This document shows, piece by piece, positions 17,609 to 26,447 of a stretch of 64,000 bases of DNA. Both the position numbers and the translations under genes were made by a program. Under the pieces are notes generated by a model. That model was not told the DNA's origin. It did no database searches and saw nothing but the letters and a program-made list of their open reading frames with translations. The DNA is from CAWIJJ01 sp963836425 (GTDB lineage: Bacteria; Acidobacteriota; Terriglobia; Bryobacterales; Bryobacteraceae): contig CAWIJJ010000012.1 of NCBI GenBank assembly GCA_963836425.1, positions 1-64,000 of the forward strand. Direction: 5' to 3'. The stretch's first letter is position 1; each line of letters opens with the position of its first letter.

Positions 17609-17625
17609 ATGCTGCATTGCAGCAT
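17609..17625. promoter_or_regulatory. PhaR-like operator of the phasin gene
   Basis: ATGCTGC, ATT, GCAGCAT is a perfect 7-bp palindrome of the CTGC-N3-GCAG type described for PhaR binding upstream of phasin genes in alphaproteobacteria. It lies 8 bases after the -10 box and 24 bases before the phasin ATG. Confidence 0.75.
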
Positions 17626-17648
17626 CAGTTGGAAGAAAGGAGCAAAAA

Positions 17649-18509
17649 ATGACTGAGAGTGCGACGCCCGCGCCGGAAGCCCAATCGAAGACGGCGTACA
17701 ACTCCGTCGCCGGCCTGCTGGGCGATTGGATCCGTCAGGGGACGGAGGGCTTTGTTGCAGCCCAAAAGGTGTTCCTCGATGTGGCTGCGCAACAGAACGC
17801 TTTGGCGCTTTCGATTGTGCGGGACCGCGTGGGATTCTCACCGCCGCCCGCGAAGAAAGTGGCTGATTTTACGGGTCAGCACGTCAGGACAATGCTCGAT
17901 ATGCAGCGTCAGGCGCTGGATCTGGTCCTGAAGCAAAACTCGATTCTACAGGCGGGTTTGGTAACCCGTCTTGCCAAAACCCCGCTGGGCGGCGTAACCG
18001 AAGTGCTGCACAAGAGCCTGGAGCATTTCATCGCAACTCAAAAACAGCTGCTCGATGCGGTGCAAACCCAGACCGAAGGAGCGCTGCAAGATTTTGCCGA
18101 CGGAAGACCGTTCAACAGCGGAAGGCTCCCGGAGTTGGGCCGTGAGGCGGTCAACAGGTTCCTCGAAGGCCAGAAGCAGATCCTCTCAGTTGTGCAGGAG
18201 CGGATCGCCGAGAGCAAGGACGAACCCACGGAATCCGCAGTTGAAGCGTTGGCGGTCGTCGAGATGGCGAAGCAGAGTGTGGATGCGCTGGTGGAGACCC
18301 AGCAGAAATTGCTGGACATCATTTCGGAACAGGTCAAAGTCACCGAGACTTTTGCAAGGGAAGTATTCACTTCCGATGTGAACCGGGCCACGTTCTCCGA
18401 CGTAGTGAAAAAGAGCATGGAAAGTTTCACGGCTGCGCAGAAGGCGCTGGTGGATTTGGCTGCCAAACCACGGGAGAAGGACGACGCGGGCAAAGCTGCG
18501 GCGGCGTAG
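17649..18509 (+). CDS. Phasin-like storage-granule protein
   Basis: 286 residues, helical, without membrane segments, ending in a Lys/Ala-rich tail. Five copies of a short motif are spread along it: FVAAQKVFLDVAAQQ, FIATQKQLLDAVQTQ, FLEGQKQILSVVQER, LVETQQKLLDIISEQ and FTAAQKALVDLAAKP. Each has the pattern aromatic/Leu-x-x-x-Gln-Lys/Gln-x-Leu/Phe-Leu-Asp, which would make repeated amphipathic helices on a hydrophobic granule. It begins at ATG with AAGGAG 6 bases upstream, under a PhaR-like operator. Such proteins coat PHA granules. Since the next gene makes neutral lipid, it might also act on lipid bodies. Likely operon with the two following genes. Confidence 0.8.
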   Translation: MTESATPAPEAQSKTAYNSVAGLLGDWIRQGTEGFVAAQKVFLDVAAQQNALALSIVRDRVGFSPPPAKKVADFTGQHVRTMLDMQRQALDLVLKQNSILQAGLVTRLAKTPLGGVTEVLHKSLEHFIATQKQLLDAVQTQTEGALQDFADGRPFNSGRLPELGREAVNRFLEGQKQILSVVQERIAESKDEPTESAVEALAVVEMAKQSVDALVETQQKLLDIISEQVKVTETFAREVFTSDVNRATFSDVVKKSMESFTAAQKALVDLAAKPREKDDAGKAAAA

Positions 18510-18572
18510 CGCGCGGCCGGCCGGTTCCGGCTCATGCTTCGGGCAAATACGTTTCATTCAGGAGAGTTGCAA

Positions 18573-20246
18573 ATGTCCAGTTCCCAATTGAAACGGATGA
18601 TGGGCGGCGCCGATGCAATGTTCCTGTACTTCGAGCGCAAGGAGATGCCTCTGCACATCGGATGCGTGGCGATCCTGGACGGACCGTCCGACGATGAGAG
18701 TGAGCAGGTCCTTGCCGCGCGCTTGCACGAAATTCCGCGCTACCGCCAGCGGTTGGTGTTCTCGCCATTCAACCTGACGCACCCGAGCTGGGAGGACGAC
18801 CCGGAATTCGACATCCACAATCACATTGCGCGCGTGAGGTTGCCGCAACCGGGAAACGAGCGGCAGCTTTCGGAATTGTCAGGCCGCATCTTCACAAACC
18901 TGATGGACCGTAATCGGCCGCTGTGGGACCTGACGATAGTGGATGGCCTGGAGGGCGGGTTGTCGGCGCTGATCATCCGAGTACATCACAGCCTGGTGGA
19001 TGGAGTTTCGGGCGTGTCACTGGTCAACGTCATGTTTGATCACACGCCCGAACCACGCAGCGTTGCGCCAGAATCCTATCGCCCCCTGCCCCTGCCGGAT
19101 CCCAACCAAGTGCTGGTGGAAGGCTTGTCATCGATCTGGACGGAAGGGGCGTCGCGCCTGATCGGAGCGCAGATCAGCCTGCTCCGGCTGGTGGACGCCT
19201 TCACGGGCGACGCGAAGGATGCCAGCCGGCGAAGTCTGCTCAGCTTGCTGCCCGAGCTGCTTCGGCCGACCATGAAACTGCCGTTCAACGGCCCGTGTTC
19301 CGGCGTTCGCGGCCATTGCTGGACATCATTCCCGTTCGGCGAGGCGAAGGGGATCCGTGCGGCACTGGGGGGAACCATCAATGATGTCGTACTCACCGCA
19401 GTTTCGGGTGCGGTCTCGCGCTATGTCGCGGCGCATCGGGAGCCGCTCCGGGACCGGTTCGTGCGGCTTCTTGTTCCCGTCAGCCTCCGCCCGGAGGACC
19501 AGTGTGGCCGCGCGGGCAATGAGATCTCCATGCTGCCGCTGCCCCTGCCGCTGGACATCGAGGACCCCGCCGAGCGGATGCGAACGGTCTCGGCGCGTAG
19601 CTCAGCGATGAAATCGGCGCATATCGCTGACGTGATCTCGTTGATCGGCACAGGACTCGGGTGGCTCCCGCCCGTCATGCAGCAGTCGCTCGCGGCTACG
19701 CCGTTTCTCCCTCAGCCGGTGCTGATGTTCAACTTAGTCTGCACCAACGTGCCGGGACCCATGGTGCCGCTGTATTCGAACGGGCGAGAGCTGCTCACCT
19801 ACTACCCGCACGTGCCATGCGGTGCGGATGTGGGCATTGGGGTTGCGGTATCGAGTTACAACCGGAGCCTGTATTGTGGAGTCACTTACGACTGCCAGGC
19901 GGCGCCCGACGGGGAACTGTTCCGGGACTTCCTGGTGGAAGCTTACGAGGAACTGCGGGAGGCGGCCGGAGTAGCCGCCGAATCCCGGGTGGCGGCGCGC
20001 CCTCGGGAATCACCGGTGGTGGACGAAACTCCGCGCGACACGACGGTCGGGGCGGAGGCCATCCCCGCGGGAGCGGAGGCGGTCGGCGCGGCGGTGGATC
20101 CGCCGTGGGAGAGGCCGGTGGAACCCGCGCCGGCCGCAGCCGCGACTACGGCAGAGACCATCGCGAAGCACGCGGGCGCGCCGGCCGGGGAACGGGGAAA
20201 ATCCAGGCATCGCGGCAAGAAGGCTAAACCCGCAGTAGCGTCTTAA
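18573..20246 (+). CDS. Wax ester synthase / diacylglycerol acyltransferase (WS/DGAT)
   Basis: About 557 residues, a bacterial WS/DGAT. It transfers an acyl group from acyl-CoA to a fatty alcohol (wax ester) or diacylglycerol (triacylglycerol) at the membrane or lipid body. The active site HHSLVDG is at residues 138-144. The N-terminus MSSSQLKRMMGGADAMFLYFE, the central PLRDRFVRLLVPVSLRPEDQ and the late VCTNVPGPMVPLYSNG are also typical. The ATG at 18573 has GGAGA 7 bases upstream; an earlier in-frame start at 18534 lacks homology. The last about 75 residues are unusual: Ala/Pro/Glu-rich, then strongly basic (GKSRHRGKKAKP). It follows phasin by 63 bases and precedes the ABC1 kinase by 26. Confidence 0.9.
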   Translation: MSSSQLKRMMGGADAMFLYFERKEMPLHIGCVAILDGPSDDESEQVLAARLHEIPRYRQRLVFSPFNLTHPSWEDDPEFDIHNHIARVRLPQPGNERQLSELSGRIFTNLMDRNRPLWDLTIVDGLEGGLSALIIRVHHSLVDGVSGVSLVNVMFDHTPEPRSVAPESYRPLPLPDPNQVLVEGLSSIWTEGASRLIGAQISLLRLVDAFTGDAKDASRRSLLSLLPELLRPTMKLPFNGPCSGVRGHCWTSFPFGEAKGIRAALGGTINDVVLTAVSGAVSRYVAAHREPLRDRFVRLLVPVSLRPEDQCGRAGNEISMLPLPLPLDIEDPAERMRTVSARSSAMKSAHIADVISLIGTGLGWLPPVMQQSLAATPFLPQPVLMFNLVCTNVPGPMVPLYSNGRELLTYYPHVPCGADVGIGVAVSSYNRSLYCGVTYDCQAAPDGELFRDFLVEAYEELREAAGVAAESRVAARPRESPVVDETPRDTTVGAEAIPAGAEAVGAAVDPPWERPVEPAPAAAATTAETIAKHAGAPAGERGKSRHRGKKAKPAVAS

Positions 20247-20272
20247 ATGGGGAGCGCACGACGGAAATCAGG

Positions 20273-21871
20273 ATGTCCGGGCTCCACAATATCGAACGCC
20301 TCCTCGCGAGGGCCCCTCAAGGGCAACTGGAAAGGCTCGCGGAAGTGTTTGGCAACGAGGCCGCCACGGCCGATCGCGTATGGGCGGTCGAAGGCGCACT
20401 GGCGGGATCGAGTCGCGAGTGGCACCAGGAAATCGGGCTGTGGATCGCCGATCTTCTCGACATTGAGGAACTTGTGCCGGAGCCCTACGACAGCTGGCGG
20501 CCCCTCATCCGCGACTGCTTTGCTTTCTTCGCGTCTCATTTTCCGGACGCCCGGCTCGCTCCCAAAATTGTCGAACAGCTCGAGTTGCCCGCGGACTGCT
20601 CGGTCGAAATCCGCCTCGGGCGGCTGATCGCCAGGACGCCCGGCCTTCAGAAGATCGGGCAGGTTTTGGCGAGAAACAGGCGCTTGACCGTGCGGCTGCG
20701 GGATGAACTTCAGAAGCTCGAAAACGGAATTCATGACGTGGATGCGGATCAAGTCCGCGACATCGTGACGGCAGGCTTGGGCAGATGCATCGAAGTCTAT
20801 AGCGTGGAGCTTGCCCCGAAGCTTCGTTCCGAGGCCAGCGTCAGTGCGATCCTGGATTTCACCTGGCTCAATCCGTCATCAGGCCGGCGAGAGGAAGGCG
20901 TCTTCAAGGTGATGAAGCCCTACATTCCAGCATGCTTCTCCGAAGACCTGGAACTGCTCGGGCGTCTTTCCGAGCACCTGCTCGCCCGGCGCGGTGACGG
21001 CCAGCCCGGCAATCGAGAGGCGGCCGATACGCTCGAAAATGTCAAGCTGCTGCTGGAACGGGAAATCGATTTCCGGCGGGAGCAGGCGACTCTGGCCGAG
21101 GTACGGCGCGTTTACCGGCGCAGCGGCGTCCGGGCGCCCGTCCCCATCCCGCAGCTTTCCACCGACAGCATCACCGCGATGACTCTGGAGCGGGGAGTGA
21201 AAGTCACGGAAGCATTCCACACGCGCCCCAGGTGGGGGCGAAGGGTGGCCGTGCGCGCCGCGGAAGCGCTGATCGCGGACCCGATCCTGTCCTCCGAGCA
21301 GGATGCCATCTTCCACGCTGACCCGCATGCCGGCAACCTGCTCTACGATGAGGCCCGCGACGAACTGGTCGTCCTGGACTGGGCCCTGACCGGCCAACTG
21401 ACGCGCGAAGAGCGGCGCCACCTGATCCGTCTCATGGTGATGATGATCTTCCGGGACGTCTCGGGAGTCCGCGGCGCAATCCGCGGACTGGCTGCGGGTG
21501 GGGGCGCCGCTCGGGAGGCTGCCGGCGTCATCATCGATCGATCCGTCACCGAATTCTTTAACAGCTTGCCGCACGTTTGCGCGCTTGGGGCAATCGACGC
21601 CATGCGCCTGCTGGACCGGATCGGCATGGAAGGTGTCCGATTCCCCGGTTCGCTGGTGCTGATCCGGAAAGTACTGTTAACGCTGGAAGGTGTGCTCCGC
21701 GACGTCGCCGGAGAAGATATCCGGCTGGACCTGGTGGTAGCGCGACACTTTGCGGCGCGCTGGCTGAAGGGCATCGGTGCGCTGCCGGGTCCTCTCACGC
21801 TGGCGGATTTGCTCGACATCGAGCGAAGCGCCTTACTTTATGGGAGCGGCCTATGGGCTTGGGCGAACTGA
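20273..21871 (+). CDS. ABC1/UbiB-family atypical kinase
   Basis: 532 residues. The ABC1 core is visible as GVFKVMKPYIPACFSED (VFKV lysine), LLLEREIDFRREQATL, ITAMTLERGVKVTEAF and the catalytic/metal region IFHADPHAGNLLYD followed by LVVLDWALTGQLT, where the usual DxG is DWA. It has an extra N-terminal region of about 180 residues (EWHQEIGLWIADLLDIEEL) of unknown function. Members act in quinone synthesis or lipid homeostasis as ATPases/kinases. Here it lies directly behind WS/DGAT, which suggests a role in neutral-lipid metabolism. It is convergent with the lipase gene (17-base gap). Confidence 0.85.
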   Translation: MSGLHNIERLLARAPQGQLERLAEVFGNEAATADRVWAVEGALAGSSREWHQEIGLWIADLLDIEELVPEPYDSWRPLIRDCFAFFASHFPDARLAPKIVEQLELPADCSVEIRLGRLIARTPGLQKIGQVLARNRRLTVRLRDELQKLENGIHDVDADQVRDIVTAGLGRCIEVYSVELAPKLRSEASVSAILDFTWLNPSSGRREEGVFKVMKPYIPACFSEDLELLGRLSEHLLARRGDGQPGNREAADTLENVKLLLEREIDFRREQATLAEVRRVYRRSGVRAPVPIPQLSTDSITAMTLERGVKVTEAFHTRPRWGRRVAVRAAEALIADPILSSEQDAIFHADPHAGNLLYDEARDELVVLDWALTGQLTREERRHLIRLMVMMIFRDVSGVRGAIRGLAAGGGAAREAAGVIIDRSVTEFFNSLPHVCALGAIDAMRLLDRIGMEGVRFPGSLVLIRKVLLTLEGVLRDVAGEDIRLDLVVARHFAARWLKGIGALPGPLTLADLLDIERSALLYGSGLWAWAN

Positions 21872-21888
21872 ATTCGCGTGCGGCGCGG

Positions 21889-22671
21889 TTATTGCCTGCC
21901 GGCGGCGTGGGCCAGCCGTTTGGCGACGATTGTGTATACCGACGGGTTGAAGATCATTCCGATATGCGTCCCGGGCGCCTCAAAGTCGCGCTCGGGATCT
22001 CCGGTGATGCAGTAGCGCCAGTCCACAATCGCGTCGGTACGGGAGTAGACGGCGGAAAGAGGCACCGAGTCGGCGGTGACATTCGCCAGCGAATCCACGA
22101 AGTTGCACATGCACTCTCCGGTATAGCAGGCGGGCAGGACGGCTTCTCCGTGGCGTGCCTGGATCGTGCCTCTCACGAACTCGGCCAGACGCAAGATGTT
22201 CGGATGAGCAGCTTTACCCCGGAACGGCGCGCCCATAGTGATCACGGAGGCGATGTCGTCGGGCCTCTGAGCTGCTGCCGCGATAGCGATCATGCCGCCC
22301 AGGCTGTGTCCCACCAAGTGAAGTTTCCGTCCGGTTTCTTTACGCGCCCGGTCGATGGTGGCGTTCAAGGAATTCTTGATCAGCAGGTTAGGGCACTCCG
22401 CATTGAGCCCGATGCCGGAGTAGTAAGGGCTATAGTCCATCCTGTACAGCCAAGCATACATTTCGGCCAGCAGGGCGTCGGTGCCGAGAAAGCCGGGGAT
22501 GAGCACCACGCCGGAGCCGTCGCCGTGCGGGGCGCAGAATCCCCAATAGATCGGCGCAACGTGAAGCAGTGCGGCCTCGAACGCCAGGAAGCACTCTCGC
22601 CACATCGGAAGCTGCAAAGCCGCTTGGTCATTGCGATCGAAAGCAACCGTGCGGGCTGGTTCGGCGATCAT
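21889..22671 (-). CDS. Alpha/beta-hydrolase, lipase-like
   Basis: 260 residues, alpha/beta-hydrolase fold. The nucleophile elbow is VGHSLGGM (Ser 123). The oxyanion strand is VVLIPGFLGTD. Acid and His candidates are YSRTDAIVDW and GTHIGMIF near the C-terminus. There is no signal peptide, so it is probably intracellular. Given the neighbours (phasin, WS/DGAT) it may mobilise stored wax ester, triacylglycerol or PHA. It is divergent from the AdhE-like gene; the 130-base gap holds TTTGACAC near 22695 but no convincing -10 box. Substrate unknown. Confidence 0.8.
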   Translation of the reverse strand: MIAEPARTVAFDRNDQAALQLPMWRECFLAFEAALLHVAPIYWGFCAPHGDGSGVVLIPGFLGTDALLAEMYAWLYRMDYSPYYSGIGLNAECPNLLIKNSLNATIDRARKETGRKLHLVGHSLGGMIAIAAAAQRPDDIASVITMGAPFRGKAAHPNILRLAEFVRGTIQARHGEAVLPACYTGECMCNFVDSLANVTADSVPLSAVYSRTDAIVDWRYCITGDPERDFEAPGTHIGMIFNPSVYTIVAKRLAHAAGRQ

Positions 22672-22801
22672 AGTTCCTCCGCGCTCTCACCGAGTTTGAC
22701 ACGTTTCCCGCCGACTGTCTGTTCGCCAGAACTCCGGCGCCTATTATTCGTTTTCTTTTCCGTGAGCTTCGTTCGTGACATTCCCTTGAAAGGCGATATC
22801 A

Positions 22802-25456
22802 ATGGCTGATTCAGCACCGAACCTTACCGATGAAAGGGCTGAGTACCTGGAACGGCTAGTCAGCCGCGCCCGAACCGCTGCGGCGGTCTTCACCCAGTAC
22901 ACGCAGGAAGAGGTGGACCGTATCGTCAAGCCCATGGTAGTGGCCGGCATGGAACAGGCGCAGCACCTGGCGAGACTGGCGGTCGAAGAGACCCGCTTCG
23001 GCGTCATGGAGGACAAGGCCCTCAAGAACATGGTTGCGACCGAATTTGTCTACAATTACATCCGCGACAAACGGACCGTAGGCGTAATTCGCGAGTACCC
23101 GGAGCGCGGGCTTAGCGAGGTGGCGGAACCGATGGGCGTTATCCTCTCGCTCATCCCCATCACAAATCCGACGGCGACGGTGCTCTTCAAGTGCATCATG
23201 GCGATCAAAACCCGCAACGCACTGGTGATCGGACCCCATCCAGGCGCCGCGCACTGCTCGATTGAAGCGGCGAGGCTCATGTATGAGACCGCGGTAAAGC
23301 ACGGAGCGCCGGAGGGGGTATTCTCCTGGTTAGAGTCACCCACCGTTGCCGACAACACCTACCTGATGCATCACAAGGATGTTGCGCTGGTAGATGCGAC
23401 CGGCGGCCGGGGCGTGGTGAGGGCCGCCTATAGCTCCGGCAAGCCTGCGTTAGGGGTAGGACCGGGCAATACGCCCGTATATCTCGAAAAGACGGCCGAC
23501 ACAGACATGGCCGTGGTGGATATCATCACCTCGAAGACATTCGACAACGGCACCATCTGCGCTTCTGAACAGACCGTGGTTATTGACGATGAGATTTACG
23601 AGCGGGTTCTGGCTAAGTTCGCGGAGATGGGCGCGCATATCTGCACTGAGAGGGAAGCGGCGCGACTGACCCTCGCGCTGATCGATCCCGCCTCGGGTTA
23701 CCCGCGGGCCATGGCTGTCGGCCAGAAGGCGGCGACGATTGCTGCCGCGGCCGGACTTTCGGTCAGGGCGGACACAAAGTTGCTCATCGCCGCCATTCAA
23801 GGCGCCGGCCGCGAGCATCCGCTTTCAGCCGAAAAGCTGTTCCCGCTGCTGACCGTATACCGGGCCAAATCCACCGCCGACGCACTTCGTATGTGCGTAG
23901 ACGTCAATCATTTCGGGGGGCTGGGTCACACGGCGGTCATCTTCTCGCGCGACGACGATATTGTCCGCCAGTTCAGTACGGCGGTGAATACCGGGCGGAT
24001 TATCGTCAATTCGCCAGGATCGATCGGCGCGATTGGGGGTGTGTACAACGACATGGTGCCCACTCTCTCGTTCGGCTGCGGAACAGCCGGCGGCAACAGC
24101 ACAACCGACAACGTGAATGTCTATCACTACCTGAATATCAAGCGGGTAGCCCGGAGGATGCAGTCGCCTATGTGGTTTCGAGTGCCAAATCAGATCTATT
24201 TCAATATGAACGCAGTGGAGACACTGGCGCAGTTTCCGTCCCGCTGCACGATCATCGTGACGAATCCACTTCTGGAGCAGCTCGGCCACGCCGAAATCGT
24301 ACGGCGTTACCTGCCCAAGCAGACTATCGCTCATGTGGTTTCGATTCCGGATGCCGAGCCCGAAATCATGACCGTGATGCAGTCACTCCAGACTTTCAAC
24401 ACTTACAAACCGGACCAGATCATCGCGCTGGGAGGCGGCTCGGTGATCGACGCAGCCAAGGTCATGAAATTGAGGTACGAATCGCCGGGAGCCGACCTCG
24501 AGGAACTCGGCGCGCCCTTCCTGGACATCCGGAAGCGGGTCGCTCAGTATCCGACGGAGAAGATCACCCGGGCAAGATTGGTCGCCATTCCGACAACCAG
24601 CGGAACCGGCAGCGAAGTCACTCCCTTCGCTGTGTTGCTTGACCGCGAGCGGCGGCGCAAGATTACTCTCGCTGACTACTCCCTGACTCCCGATGTGGCG
24701 ATTGTCGATCCGCAATTCGTGATGGCGATGCCTAAGGGACTTACCGCCGATACTGGAATCGACTGTCTTACCCACGCTCTCGAAGCGGCAGTGTCCGTGT
24801 ACTCTTCGCCGTATTCCGATTCGACTGCGTTACAGGCGATTCGTCTGGTGTTTCAGCACCTGCCCGTGGCCTTTGAACGGCCTGGAGATGAACAGGCACG
24901 CACCCAAATGCACAATGCCGCATGCCTGGCGGCGCTGGCCTTCTCGAACGCCTCGGTGGGCGTCTGCCACGCTCTTGCGCACGCGTTCGGCGCCCGTTTT
25001 CACGTCGCCCACGGACGGGCGAACGCTCTTCTGCTGCCGCACGTGATTGCCTATAACGCGTCAGTTCCGACGAAGTTCATGCCATCGGCCCACCAGCGGG
25101 CGTACGTGGCGCCTTTGAAGTACGCCGCTATTGCGGACATGTTAAACATGGGCGGCGCAACGGTTTCCGAGAAGGTGCAGCACCTGGTGAGCGCGATTGA
25201 AGAATTGCTTGACCGGCTGGAGATTCCCCGATCGATTGCACAGTTGGGCATCTCCAGACAGGAGTTCGACAAAGCGCTCCCGGAAATGGCAGTGGCGGGC
25301 TTCGATGATCCGTCGTGGCGTCCCACTAATCCGCGTATGCCACTAATGAGTGAGTTGTCCGAGCTGCTTTGCCTGGCTTACGAGGGCCGCGCGCCTGGTC
25401 GCGGGGCTAATGAAACCGATCTCGAAAAGGAGGGGAGAGCTGCGATATGCCAATGA
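22802..25456 (+). CDS. adhE: Bifunctional aldehyde-alcohol dehydrogenase (AdhE-like)
   Basis: 884 residues. Residues 1 to about 440 are a CoA-acylating aldehyde dehydrogenase with the catalytic Cys in NGTICASEQTVV (Cys 253). Residues about 460-870 are an iron-type alcohol dehydrogenase with ALGGGSVIDAAKVMK (nucleotide), TTSGTGSEVTPFAV and iron ligands in CLTHALEA, GVCHALAHAFG and HVAHGRANA. It reduces acyl-CoA through aldehyde to alcohol, or runs in reverse. AdhE usually works on acetyl-CoA; longer chains are possible here, which would supply fatty alcohols to the nearby WS/DGAT, but this is inference. The ATG is preceded by AAAGG. The stop overlaps the STAS gene. Confidence 0.9.
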   Translation: MADSAPNLTDERAEYLERLVSRARTAAAVFTQYTQEEVDRIVKPMVVAGMEQAQHLARLAVEETRFGVMEDKALKNMVATEFVYNYIRDKRTVGVIREYPERGLSEVAEPMGVILSLIPITNPTATVLFKCIMAIKTRNALVIGPHPGAAHCSIEAARLMYETAVKHGAPEGVFSWLESPTVADNTYLMHHKDVALVDATGGRGVVRAAYSSGKPALGVGPGNTPVYLEKTADTDMAVVDIITSKTFDNGTICASEQTVVIDDEIYERVLAKFAEMGAHICTEREAARLTLALIDPASGYPRAMAVGQKAATIAAAAGLSVRADTKLLIAAIQGAGREHPLSAEKLFPLLTVYRAKSTADALRMCVDVNHFGGLGHTAVIFSRDDDIVRQFSTAVNTGRIIVNSPGSIGAIGGVYNDMVPTLSFGCGTAGGNSTTDNVNVYHYLNIKRVARRMQSPMWFRVPNQIYFNMNAVETLAQFPSRCTIIVTNPLLEQLGHAEIVRRYLPKQTIAHVVSIPDAEPEIMTVMQSLQTFNTYKPDQIIALGGGSVIDAAKVMKLRYESPGADLEELGAPFLDIRKRVAQYPTEKITRARLVAIPTTSGTGSEVTPFAVLLDRERRRKITLADYSLTPDVAIVDPQFVMAMPKGLTADTGIDCLTHALEAAVSVYSSPYSDSTALQAIRLVFQHLPVAFERPGDEQARTQMHNAACLAALAFSNASVGVCHALAHAFGARFHVAHGRANALLLPHVIAYNASVPTKFMPSAHQRAYVAPLKYAAIADMLNMGGATVSEKVQHLVSAIEELLDRLEIPRSIAQLGISRQEFDKALPEMAVAGFDDPSWRPTNPRMPLMSELSELLCLAYEGRAPGRGANETDLEKEGRAAICQ

Positions 25457-25734
25457 AAATGGACGTTGTGAATGTAGAGCCCGGGCGCATGGTGGAGTGT
25501 GTCGAACAGGCGATCCTGCAATTGGTGCGCGAGGACGGCGACGTTGTCCTCGATTTCTCGCGGGTCGAAAGGTTAGACGCCGCGACGCTGCATGCGATCC
25601 AGAAACTGGCTGAGATCTCGGCCGCCCGCGGCGTCAAACCGGTGTTGCGCGGCGTCCGCGTGGAAACCTACAAGGTGCTGAAACTAATGCAGTTGGCCAA
25701 CCGCCTCACTTACGAGCCCGCGGCGGACGCCTGA
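25447..25734 (+). CDS. STAS-domain protein
   Basis: 95 residues with the STAS pattern DVVLDFSRVERLDAATLHAIQKL. In anti-sigma-factor antagonists a phosphorylated Ser stands in the DSSG-like turn; here the turn is DAAT, so the usual phosphoserine is absent and a neighbouring Thr is the only candidate. It overlaps the end of the AdhE gene by 10 bases, with AGGAGGGGAGAG upstream, so it is translationally coupled to it. No anti-sigma factor or STAS-linked transporter is nearby. The role may be protein-protein regulation of the dehydrogenase or of an unlinked switch. Confidence 0.75.
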   Translation: MPMKMDVVNVEPGRMVECVEQAILQLVREDGDVVLDFSRVERLDAATLHAIQKLAEISAARGVKPVLRGVRVETYKVLKLMQLANRLTYEPAADA

Positions 25735-25934
25735 TCCAGCATCTTCGCTGCCTCGGCATCGGCTTCGGCGATGGCTTTGTATCGCAGGTCGTAGGATTCG
25801 ATGGCCTCCTGCGCGCCGCGCCTCGAAAGTTCGACAATCAGCCGGCGCTCTGCCTGCGCGAATGTCGCTTCCGCTTTCAGGGTTGCGGTAAGCGCCTTGT
25901 CATCAGCCTGCCTGATGCGTTGCGCCAGCGCCAT
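25710..25934 (-). CDS. Small helical hypothetical protein
   Basis: About 74 residues, charged and helical (MALAQRIRQADDKALTATLK and later YDLRYKAIAEADAEAAKML). The same frame is open further upstream (FAAADREFLRTKTKPVSPAV), so the gene may be longer or may once have been joined to the next entry by a frameshift. It overlaps the 3' end of the STAS gene by 25 bases, tail to tail. No family recognised. Confidence 0.35.
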   Translation of the reverse strand: MALAQRIRQADDKALTATLKAEATFAQAERRLIVELSRRGAQEAIESYDLRYKAIAEADAEAAKMLDQASAAGS

Positions 25935-25998
25935 AACCGCCGGCGAGACCGGCTTTGTTTTCGTCCTCAGGAACTCCCTATCCGCCGCTGCGAACGGA

Positions 25999-26187
25999 TC
26001 ATCCCAATTCGGCTGTCGCCAGCTGCTCGTAGGCCTGCCTAAGCAGCGCCAGCGCGCGAGTAGCCTGGTCAGCCAGTGCCCTTACTTCACTTTTCTCCGC
26101 GAGCCAGCGCAGGATCGACCTGTGCCGGCTTGGCGTGAAAAGCGCACGAGCCGGTTCCACAACCGGAAGGTGTTTCAAAAAGCACAC
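25999..26187 (-). CDS. Small hypothetical protein, possibly part of a split gene
   Basis: 62 residues (RSILRWLAEKSEVRALADQA and later LRQAYEQLATAELG). It stops a few bases before the open frame that leads into the previous entry. A single frameshift would give one protein of about 150 residues, so this may be a broken gene. No family recognised. Confidence 0.3.
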   Translation of the reverse strand: MCFLKHLPVVEPARALFTPSRHRSILRWLAEKSEVRALADQATRALALLRQAYEQLATAELG

Positions 26188-26447
26188 TGAATGCTGACGT
26201 GGACCTACGGTTTTGAGAATTTACATCCAGATTCGCCCCCTACCGGGCTTTTTAAGATTTAAAGATCCGATTATTATTTACTTTCGACAGATGGATTGGC
26301 GGTTTACCGCCGAAGTAAGAAACAGCATCTTCAGCGGGCCGATGTTGGAGCTAGCGGACGCTGGCCGAAGCTCAACGAGACCGGCACAGTCCCGCCCGTC
26401 CGGGCACAGGACACCAGTCTGCCCGAGTTGAACCAGGGGTTGGGAGC
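26188..26447. other. Gap upstream of the seven-gene lipid operon
   Basis: This AT-richer stretch of about 260 bases before the first operon gene should contain its promoter. I could not identify a convincing -35/-10 pair or a palindromic operator in it. Confidence 0.4.

Noticed and set aside
22672..22801. Promoter at TTTGACAC upstream of the AdhE gene
   Set aside because: No acceptable -10 box at 16-18 bases; could not be supported.
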